Part shown: piece by piece, positions 1-9,300 of the stretch
How the letters are laid out: every line of letters starts with the position of its first letter
Position numbering within the stretch: the stretch's first letter is position 1
Source: Tamarix chinensis
Taxonomy: Eukaryota > Streptophyta > Magnoliopsida > Caryophyllales > Tamaricaceae
DNA length: 64,000 nucleotides
Assembly (NCBI GenBank): GCA_030549775.1
Contig: CM060180.1
Span: 27,299,590-27,363,589 of the forward strand
Direction: 5' to 3'
The notes under the pieces: model-generated
The model's database searches: none
What the model saw: the letters and a program-made list of their open reading frames with translations, nothing else
Told to the model about the DNA's origin: nothing
Position numbers and translations under genes: made by a program

Positions 1-11
1 TTTTTATTAAA

Positions 12-290
12 TAAAAAAAAATGTGGAAGAGTGGAACGTTTCCCACTCTTCACACGTTCAAAAATGCGGAAGAAGTGGTAAAGTCGAGCATAAGAATCGC
101 AATCGATGATGACCGAAGAAACTGATAGAAAACCATTCAAAATATTGGTAAAAAGAGAAGATCGGACCCGTCTGACACATCCATCCCGGACCGGACGGGC
201 AGGCGGCGGCGGCGGCGGCGTGCGCGTGCATTTGCATTACATAGGCTAGCCTACTGCCCGCATAAAACAACCCAAACTCATTAATTCAAA
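12..290 (-). ncRNA. candidate small non-coding transcript with terminal hairpin and oligo-T
   Basis: Downstream of the USE/TATA module at 308-354 (minus strand) there is no convincing protein. A short minus-strand ORF over 58-270 is a run of alanines from a (GGC)n tract and looks spurious. Near the end, at about 27-50, is an inverted repeat with arms AAGAGTGG and CCACTCTT, followed at once by a run of T on the minus strand (A-run at 12-21). Hairpin plus T-run resembles a Pol III end. A diverged relative with the same order of parts lies at 37155-37385. Conserved pieces are the terminal hairpin, a CATCGATTGCG block (near 99-109) and a GTTTGGG block near 270. I do not recognise it as U1-U6, U3, 7SL or RNase P/MRP RNA. 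It could also be upstream DNA of a gene lying left of the window. Confidence 0.25.
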
Positions 291-307
291 CCATCCATGT
301 GGTGAGG

Positions 308-354
308 GGATATAAAAAGTGAACAAAATAAAGTTTGCCCACCAATGTGGGACT
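308..354 (-). promoter_or_regulatory. snRNA-type promoter module: USE-like box plus TATA
   Basis: On the minus strand AGTCCCACATTG (343-354) closely matches the plant snRNA upstream sequence element RTCCCACATCG. It is followed after 26 nt by TTTATA (311-316). In plants a USE-to-TATA distance in the mid-20s is the Pol III arrangement, while Pol II snRNA genes use about 10 nt more. The same box, TATA and 26-nt spacing recur at 37407-37450. The box differs from consensus near its 3' end, so activity is unproven. Confidence 0.4.
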
Positions 355-499
355 TTGAAAAAGAGCCAACAGCAACATTCGACAATGCGGAATGTTTTGC
401 CATTGCCCCAACAGTACAGACATATATTTGGATATTTTGGCCTTTCCGAACAACATCAGAGTTTCTCCATGGAATCATGGACGATCCTTGCTTCTCAAA

Positions 500-1283
500 A
501 GTCAAAAACATCATAGATTGCCGCTGTGCTCTGTCTTCCAGCTCTTGTGCACTGCTGAAACAGATCAATCATCAGCTGCAAACGGCCACATTTGCTGATC
601 AGCTGATCTCTGGTCTCTCCTATTCTCCTCATGAAAGCTGAGGTACCTCAGCCTTCTTTAAATTCTTCCAGGCTGCATCTTTGAAGATAGTGCCGGTGAC
701 TTTATTGAGTCCATAGTCTTTGCTTTTCTTGTTGGATGTTCCACAATTACTTGCATTAGTGAGCATTATTCCAGACTTTGAAATCCCTGAAGCCTATCCC
801 TTCTCCTTTCTTAGGCTTGTACAAATCTTTCAATGAAACCTGTGGCTTTTTACTATTCCATAAGAAGCTCCTGCAGATCTTGGTTGGTTTCTGCACAACA
901 CCACCTAGTATGGAAAACATCTCCGACCATCAGCAGGCAGTGGCTTGCTATACAGTTCACAGCAATTCCGTTCTACCAGCAAGTGAACGATATTTGGGGT
1001 TCCAATTATTACCTATTGCTGTAGTGAATTGTGAAGTTAAGCAATCATAGTTTGCTACTTTAAGCTTAGAGGGTATACCTAGGTATCTGAATGGTATGGG
1101 GCCTGAGGGTATACTAGCAGCTTCAATCAATCTCCTCTTCTCTTCAGTTGATACTCCAGCCACATAGATAGAAGATTTTTCAGGTTCTAACAAACAACCT
1201 TGAGGTTTTGTTGTACTACTGTAGGGTGTTGAGAAGAATAGTAATGGATGCCTTATCTCGCCTACAAAACAGTAGAAGGTCAT
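500..1283 (-). mobile_element. LINE (L1-type) reverse-transcriptase fragment, degenerate
   Basis: Read on the minus strand, 1283 to 957 contains KSSIYVAGVS and PFRYLGIPSKL. These match the C-terminal part of plant L1-type reverse transcriptases, where the pattern is 'EKS..F..GV...PFRYLGVPL'. Continuing downward with frame breaks and stops, 640-900 encodes SFLWNSKKPQVSLKDL and KPKKGEGIGFRDFKVWN, the usual FLW...W...CLPK.EGGLG.R....WN block. Weaker similarity continues towards 500. There are several in-frame stops and no intact ORF, so it is an old, 5'-truncated, inactive copy. Confidence 0.75.
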
Positions 1284-2375
1284 CCATGACGCAACATGAG
1301 TGATATTAAGTTTTTTGGCATTTGGGAAGGAGAATCCAGTGCTTCATGCAGCCTTCTTTTGTGTTCTACCGAGATATTGCATGCATAACACAAAAAGGTG
1401 GGGGGAAATTGTATCTTCTTTTCTCAGCTCATCGCCTTCCTTTAAATGTACGCAAGTCTTGCCACTAACCAGTACTGGAAAAGATGTCGAGAAAACTCAT
1501 CATCGGCTGTTCCTGTTGTTTTCTGAATTCGAGGAGGCATTGATACTATAAAGTGGTTATTGCTTTGGATTTGTGTCATGATGTGTGTAGTGTGTTATCT
1601 TTGAAGGACCAGTGTTGCTGTGTTGTCCTCTCCTCTCGGCGTTTATGGCCTCTACTTCTATTTGTAGGAGGGCTTTTCTGCCTCCTAACAAATTGCCTGA
1701 TTCTGCACAATAATCGGACCACTACCTGCATTTTCTGTTCTAATTTGTCATTCTTGCTTCCTTGTTGAAAGATGGTAATATTATTTTCTGAATATCATGC
1801 TCTGATTTATGTGCTATTATTTCTGCAATAATTTTTTTTTTCTTTTTTTCAATTTGTTTGATGGTGTGGTTATTCTTCTTGACTATATCTGTTCTGAAAG
1901 TTTAAGCTTGATTGCTGCAGTAGTATATGAGGAACTTGCGATATATATGATTTATGTTGGTCCAAGCAGTAATTCTAGGATCTTTCCTAACATATGGGAA
2001 ATAAATGTACGTGTTAGAGTTTATAAGGCCTTGATGTCGAAATTTGTTTAGACTATGTTGAAACTTTATAATTTATAAGGAAAATTCATGAATATCATTG
2101 CGATGGACTAGTAATATTTTCTCATTGCTTTGAAAACTGGAACAATTGGATGTAGACTCTGCTTGCGTATTTGTGTAAGGTCATATGACCTGTGTTGCGT
2201 TCTGTTAAAATTTAACGGCCATATATGTTTTCTTTTCTCTCTCGTATCTGAGAGGCATTGATGATCCGAAGTGGTTATTCATTTGAATTTGTGTCTTTCT
2301 GGACTAATACATTATAGTGTTTCAATAAAACATCATGAATACATTTTATTTATTTATTTATTTATTTTTTATCAG
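1284..2375 (+). other. non-coding stretch upstream of, or intronic to, the bL34 gene
   Basis: No convincing exon was found here. The short ORFs are T-rich and look random. Two stretches share GAGGCATTGAT followed shortly by AAGTGGTTATT (from 1534 and from 2252), a small internal direct duplication. If bL34 has its usual targeting-peptide exon, it lies here unrecognised or left of the window. The 3' end of this stretch is the pyrimidine-rich intron end, with acceptor AG at 2374-2375. Confidence 0.4.
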
Positions 2376-2879
2376 GGAATGATTCTTCCGACAATACTAT
2401 GATCTTGTTTCCGAAAAGGACATTCCAGCCTAGCACCATTCGGCGTAAGAGGAACCATGGATTCTTTGCCCGGTAAATCGCTCTCCCTGTTCTCATGGTT
2501 GTTTTAGCCCTGCCCTAATGGCTCTTCACTCTGCGCAAATGTGGGTAGAGGTCTATTTGACTCGTCAGTTTGTTAGAACAAGTTTGTGTTCATGCTGTTC
2601 TCATGTCTGATGAAGTCCGTCCTCCATGTTATCTTTTATGATGGACAGACATAGTTCTGCCATTCCTTCTCTGTTGTTCTTTTGGGCCCTCTTCCTCAAT
2701 AGATTTGTACCCCGCTGTATCAAATTGGCTGATTTAGGAATAATAATAATAAAGAAAGCTATGCTGCAACACATGCTAATCCTGTTGCAATCATTTACTT
2801 GAGCAGGAAAGCAACCAAAGGCGGGCGAAGAGTCATTGCTCGAAGAATAGCGAAGGGACGATTTAGGATCACAGCGTAG
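2376..2879 (+). CDS. large ribosomal subunit protein bL34, organellar (mitochondrial-type), C-terminal two exons
   Basis: Two exons are clear: 2376-2472 (acceptor AG 2374-2375, donor GT 2473) and 2807-2879 (acceptor AG 2805-2806, stop TAG 2877-2879). Spliced, they read through LFPKRTFQPSTIRRKRNHGF, then FARKATKGGRRVIARRIAKG, and end FRITA. This is the whole conserved bL34 core (KRTFQPS..RKR.HGF..R...GG..V...R...GR). bL34 sits in the large ribosomal subunit and binds rRNA. Plant mitochondrial forms carry an N-terminal targeting extension, and an acidic linker like the NDSSDNTM at the start of this exon is typical. The exon opens in mid-codon, so at least one upstream exon is needed; I could not find it, and the annotated start is a splice site. 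The core is intact, with no stop or frameshift. Chloroplast bL34 is a possible alternative but fits less well. Confidence 0.88.
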
Positions 2880-4779
2880 AACCGCGAAGGAAGATTATCG
2901 AGGTAGCAGTTTAGCACTTGATTTTAGAATCGCTTTCTTTTTGTAAGGATATATTGCGAGGTTTTTTTTTTTTTTTTTTGTTTGTCTCTGTTTTAATTGG
3001 TTCATATATACACACATATATATTTATATATATATATATGCAGAATTCCGTTTAATTGAGCGGACGCTTTCTGAATTTTTAGTTGGAAAGTTCTTTCCAA
3101 TCAATCATGTATTGAATAAAGTAATGCGAGCATGTCTAAGTAATATATTCTCCTATGAAACGGTGATGTTTGTTGGTAGAAGATGAGACTTCAGATTGGT
3201 GACTGGGGCCTTGTGTTGTGGGGCCAGGCTCCTCTCCATCATTAATTAATAATAAAACACTGGAGTCTCCTGTATGGTGGTTTGAGATTGTGACATCGCG
3301 CACTTGAAAGACACTACTTTATTTATTTGTGTGTTGTTCCCTGCGCCCACCCGATCCCTTTTCTTTCTAATACAGAATTTTTATAGATTGACAAATTGCC
3401 CCCAAACAAAGCGAGAGCAAGGACAAGGAGTGTTGTGAGCAATAAGGACAGAACGCCATTGTTGCCGGCAACTCTTACTACTAATATCGAAACTCTATTT
3501 ACTGTTTATAAACACCCTCCCTTTCAAAGTGTGTGTATGTTATCTACACTTGCATGTGTATCTTTAAATGAACTTGAATTTAAAGAATAGAAAACGTAAA
3601 TAAACAGAGAAGACGCCCCCAATCTTTCCTTTCAGGTGCTAGTTTTACTTTCAATTTCATATCTAGGCCTCCTTCCTTCTGATGGCGAGTACTTATTTAT
3701 GTGAACCCAATCAAGAGTGCGAGACAAGGTGACAGAAGCAAACTGGTAAGAAGGAAGAAGAAGATAGCTAGTGAGGGAACGCGTGAGAGAAAAAGGAGAA
3801 ACAGAGTAGAAGAAGAATGAAATCGAAGGAGGGTAATAATGGAATCGACTCTTCATTCATGAACCATACTATGGCTGGCCACCCTATGACTTAATATATT
3901 TATAAAATATAAAATACTTTATAGTTAAAATACATACATACATATATATATACACATATGAGGTGTAAAATATATTTACATCGATAATAATATTTTTTAT
4001 AAGCTTGTAATCGATAAATTTGCTATAACTTAATTAGTTGGGTTAGGAATGCATGTGGGCTTTAATAAAGACAATAATACATCTTTATCGACCACCGTGC
4101 AAACGACCATGATGGTCGTATTAGTAAAGCGATGTTACGTCGCAAGCATGAACTAATTAGTAATGCCTATGGTTTGGGCGTGTGGGATCCGGGTTCTTAA
4201 AATAAGTTGCTGGAGGTCAGGTGGCAGGGCAGTCGTGGGCGCACACGTGATATAGATTGCCGGAGATTGATACGATCGAGTGAGATTTACGTATGGTTCG
4301 CACGAGATATGCGAATCAATGGCCGGTGTTTGTGCGTTGCTTCTTTTGAGATTGGAGTAGCTCAAAAAACAACATCGAGACGATTGTAGGAGGTAATTAA
4401 GGAATGTTTTAGAATATTTAATCATTTTCTTATGTTAAGAAAATGACTGGAAAAAAAAAGTATGCGTAACTGAAACCGATGACGACCAGATCAAAGCCAC
4501 ATACGTAAACCACTTACATAGGCTATAATCAAAGGACTCGTTAGTATACGAGGTCTCTAACATGCTAGACTGGTTTTCTTAACCGAGTTATTTCTATGAT
4601 ATTATTGCCCAATGTACCTAAACGTTCGTAAACCGAAACTACTCACTAATTTTGATACGAATGATATTATTTGCACCCCCCCCCCCAAAAAAAAACTATA
4701 ATAATTTTGTAATCGGGGTTGCAGAGGAAAATCTCGATCACTCACTCTCGTGCAATGCAGCTTTGCTAGAAACAATGGA
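2880..4779. other. intergenic stretch: 3' end of bL34, simple repeats, no gene recognised
   Basis: After the stop comes a T-rich 3' region with AATAAAG at 3115-3121 as a possible poly(A) signal. A poly(T) run lies near 2961-2979 and a (TA)n tract at about 3007-3040. Minus-strand ORFs at 3632-3856 and 4153-4425 and a plus-strand ORF at 4207-4389 show no family signature. A poly(C)-poly(A) run lies at about 4676-4696. No gene can be supported. Confidence 0.4.
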
Positions 4780-5700
4780 GCAAGGGCAAACTTTCGTAAA
4801 CTGGCAGACACAATTATGGTGGATGACGGGACACGACAAGAGAGAAGAACCTGGCTTCGAAGGTCACGCTGGCTACTTTTGTTTACTACGTAGGTCAGTT
4901 GTGGCAATAAAGAAATTTTGCACTATTTTATAAAATAGCTTCGGAAGGTGTATCCGACTATCTATGCCTCAGTGGGTTCGCTTGAAGGAATCGCGATGCT
5001 CCTTTCTAGTTGGAATACTTCTTGAGGGTTCTCAACTAAGCTTGCTTATGAGTTATTTCGGCTTAAGAAGGAGTTGTGGAGAAATTACACTATTGTATAG
5101 AAGGGATGTAGGACTAAATATTTCTCCCTTTTTCCTTTGGTTAGGCTTCTACATAAGCTAAATACTCGGGGACCGTTTTTCTTACCTTAGAGGCTCGCCG
5201 TGGTGCCCTTTTTATAAAAGGTATGAGGAGAACCATGAATATCTCTTTTTTACTTGTCTGTTGGTTACTCAAATTTGGAGTATTATTCGAACATATTTTG
5301 GCATCACTCGTGGACGTTGTACTCCTACCAGTTCTACTAAGGTGTTAAGAAGATAAAGAAAGGATCGGGTGTTCTCTAATAAAGTATGTAGAAGTGCTCT
5401 GGCTGCTATAATTTATATAGTATGGTGTGCTCGGAATGCAGCGATTATTGAATCTAGGGATCTGGATTTATTAAGCTTAATTGTTCAGATACAAGTGTAT
5501 GTATATCGATCCATTACCTTTGATGCCACTTTAGGTCGCTAATTTAGCCATTGTAGTGTCTGTGTTGGGTTTCTGGCATTTTTATGGCCTGTTTAAGCTA
5601 CCAAATCTGTGGTATGCTATTTTTGTCTTGGATATACCTAGTATATCTGTACAATTTTAGTTTAATATATTTACCCTTTATCCGGACAATAAATAAATTT
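4780..5700 (+). mobile_element. LINE (L1-type) 3' fragment with zf-RVT-like domain, degenerate
   Basis: The plus strand encodes, with frame breaks and stops, QLWWMTGHD near 4810, then at about 5190-5290 SPWCPFYKRYEENHEYLFF followed by TCLLVTQIWSIIRTYFGITR. The pattern C-P-x-C/F..E...HLFF.C....QIW is the zinc-binding domain (zf-RVT) at the C terminus of plant L1-type ORF2. Further on, AAIIYIVWCARNAAI matches the usual Y.IW..RN motif after it. A T-rich, A-ending tail runs to about 5700. Three or more in-frame stops mean it is dead. It lies on the opposite strand from the LINE fragment at 500-1283, so the two are separate insertions or pieces. Confidence 0.75.
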
Positions 5701-6395
5701 TATAAGTCTAGTGTCAGTTTTGGAAAACGCTTAGACCCTATGTGTATTTAGATGGGTTGACTGGTTGGAGAATAGGTTGTAATTTACAATTTACTTTGAT
5801 AATAACCAAATTTACATTAATTAAAAAAACTATAGTAATTACCTATCATTTCCATAAATAACATTTATCGACAACAAACAAGAGTATGTACATTATTTAT
5901 AAGAATATATATTTAATTAGTGAGGTCATAATTTGCCTTGAAATTTTGAGGTTCTCCGTACTAATAATTTTAAGTTCAGATCCCCTTCTCTCAATATTTA
6001 TACCCATTTATAATTATATTGGTACTTTGTATATTCTTAATAATATTGTCATATGTATGACAGTACAAGATCCATAGGATTGGTTGCCATGCATTCCACT
6101 CCGTTTATACCATTATAGATTCAATCACAGTTGGTGCCCAAAATCCCGAGGTAACATGAGCATTCCTAGAAGGGATAACAAGGAAAACTAAGAATTCCGA
6201 TAAACAAATATACTACAAGCCCGTCAACAGGTACTTCAAATGCACTCCTCGAAACTGCTTTCAATTCAAGGACGCCTGCAAATTATCGTATAATTTATGA
6301 TACATACATGAATTAAAAATTAATTGCCAACAACAAAAAGTACAAACAATATTCGCCTCCCCCCCCCCTTTTTCTCTCTCTATATATATATGACT
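5701..6395. other. AT-rich spacer, 3' flank of the pectin methylesterase gene
   Basis: No coding signature was found. The minus-strand 3' untranslated region of the pectin methylesterase starts just below 6396. A poly(C) run (about 6359-6368) followed by a CT/TA simple repeat (about 6370-6391) sits directly after the stop codon. Confidence 0.35.
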
Positions 6396-9300
6396 TTAGA
6401 CGGTTAGTCCGGCATTATATGTAACCCCAGTCGACGGCAGCCAGGAGTCCCCTTCAATGAACTGAGCAACCGTAAAATTCAAAGCCTGATCAGAGGAGTT
6501 AAAAATATGATAGCCGGGCCACTTAACCCTGGAACCCAAAGAAGCACCTGGTCCACTATTCCCATACTCGGCATAAAACAACGTATCCAAAGACATATTC
6601 CCATTCCACTCCAGCCATCCTTTCGGATTTACAACATCATCTAAATACGACTCCATGATAACCGTCCTCGAATAAGGCTTCCATGGCCGGCCTAAATAGG
6701 TCTCCACGGTGTTAGTATTATTAGAACTGTTACCCCGGATAGCCTGAAGCAAGTCCGAATCAGCAGACACGTTACAAAATTGAATCGAGAATCCGGATAC
6801 TTGATTAGGATCCTTACGACCTTGAGCGGTTATGGTATTCTTCTGGTTGTCCAAGCCTTTCCGAGCCAGGATCCGACACCTCTGAAAGACCGCGACCGCG
6901 TCGCCGAATATGAAATCGACGGTCCCGGAGATGGTGCATTCGCGGAAGAACTGTCGGTTCGAATGGGGATAGAGTGTGTCTTGGTAACCTTTGAAGGCGC
7001 AGCGATAAAGCGCTGATAGATCTGAATCGGATCTGAATGCCACGGCTTGGTGTTTTTCTGGCCCCGCTGTGTTCTGTATCGTTAGGTCTCGTCCTATGAA
7101 GCCTGCACCGGTTACAGCTGCAGTTTTGCACGAATCGGTTGGTTAGCCGTACCGTAAGTCTGTAACGCATAGAAAATGGAATCGTACGACGGAAGAACAG
7201 TAAAGCCATGCCCGCGGAATCGATTCTACCGAGGAGAATTGAGGCATGTTCGTTCAGCCGACAATTTAAAAGAAGATGAAATTGAAAATAAAGCAAGCAT
7301 GCAAACTTTGGGACTTGGGACTCGGATAGAAAACACAGACAGATACGATAGCACACCCACCTGGGGCCATATTATGCCTATTAAAGATACGTGGTGGGGT
7401 AGCTTTTACTTTATTCTATACTAGAAAACCAGCTCAGACAGCAATAACCAATTGATTATTATTATTATTATCTAGCCTCGCTAAAAGCCAGGCCATATGC
7501 AGAAAGTTTAGTTCAAAAATCATACGTCGTGTATGGATGGATGGATTAGACGAAAGGGTTTGGGTGGCATTTTTTGGTTGATGGAAGATTAGGGAGGGAG
7601 ACATGGATGTGGTTCTATTTTTATCGGGTTCTTAAACCAATCATTCATTATTCAATGACAAAAAGTGCATATTTGTATCATCATCATCACATTTCATTCA
7701 ATTCCTACCTAAAATCATGAAGCCGTCTACAAATAGCTAGCCAGCTAAGAAGATGTATTTTCCGGGGGTCCTCTGTATATATATATGTATGTAACTAACT
7801 AAACTAAGGTATAAACTCAAGAAGCCTAACCAATGGTCTCCCCCACTATTTGCAAGAATTCGTCTCAAACCTAGCTTAGCTAAATCTTAAATGTACATGC
7901 GCGCACAATAACAACTTATATGGGTGTATATATATAAAACTCCTAATAGATCGGATGCATTCAAGATACGTGTGGGCATATAATTACTTAAAAGCTTAGC
8001 TAGATAGATCGGATGCATTTAAATTAAGCTACTGATTGGATGAATGATTGTGACAATCAAAAGAGTTTTTCTCGCTTACCAAACGTTGCCGAACGATACG
8101 TGGTCCAACCATCAACGGTACTCCGATTTCCAGTTATAACAGTCGCGTCAGTTCCATCGCCGTACATCATGATGTTGGTTTTCTTCCTTTTGATCTCCAC
8201 GTTCTCATCATACACGCCCTTCTTAATGTATATGACAAACCTCTGCGTGCTGTGAGCCGGAGCGGCTTCCACCGCATCCATAATCTTACTGAAGTTGCCG
8301 CTGCCATCGGCGGCCACCACAACATCGGGGATAACGTTATCTGTCCGTAACAGCTTTCTGTCCTTGGGGCTGATCCAGGAAGGAAATGATGAAGGCCCTA
8401 GAGCGTCCGACGTTAGCATCCTTCCGCGGCCGGCACCGGCGGGGGGCTTTGATCCACTACCTCTTGCATCAGAGCTGCCGCGCCCGCTTCTAGTTGCGGC
8501 GGCGGGGCGGGGCTTCCGTTGGTAGGTAGGCACGTCGACCATGCTAAGAGCTTGACCGACTAAGGATGTGACTTGTTTCATGCTTCCTGCTACGATGTCT
8601 TTAACAAAACTATAACTTGTGCCTTCGAATCCGTCCATGCACGTGTCCTGATTCCCGAAGGCAGCCGTTAACCATGTCTTCAAATCAACAGCTATATTCC
8701 CAGTCCCGTTACCTTTCGAGCCTGCATCAATTTTACGCACGCTAGTTTAATTACCTCAGGGACTTGTCAATTCGGGTTGGAACTTTGTAAGTTATACCCC
8801 GGAAATTATATAAAACTAATGCAGATGTAATGCAGCACTATCATTTTATTAAAATAATGGCATGGGTACCCTTAAGCAATGTACGTACTACTGGTAACAT
8901 TTAACAGTGCATTATGCCGTCAGATTTTCCTAGTTAAACTAATAATAAGTGCGTGTTTCAACGAATTATCGAATGCAATGTCTATCATCAATGAAAAAAA
9001 GAAAAAAAAATGGGTGTTTCAGTCTTGCGGTGAAGCTACTGCGGAGGAAGACTTTTCTATCATCAATGAAAAAAAGAAAAAAAAAAAAGGGTGTTTCAGT
9101 CTTGCGGTGAAGCTACTGCGGAGGAAGACTTGTGATCAATATCATCATCCGTATGCCACTCTCCTTGAAGCCATCAGGTTCTATATACAGAAGCGTAAGA
9201 GCAGCTAGCTAGATTGCTGATGGTTTAGCCCACTTAGCTAGGCTATAGTGTTAGCTTTGGGCTGCATATTTTTGAGTCTCCGCATGGATAGATTAATGTT

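Noticed and set aside
58..270. 70-codon minus-strand ORF with poly-alanine
   Set aside because: The alanines come from a (GGC)n run that is not kept in the diverged copy at 37 kb.
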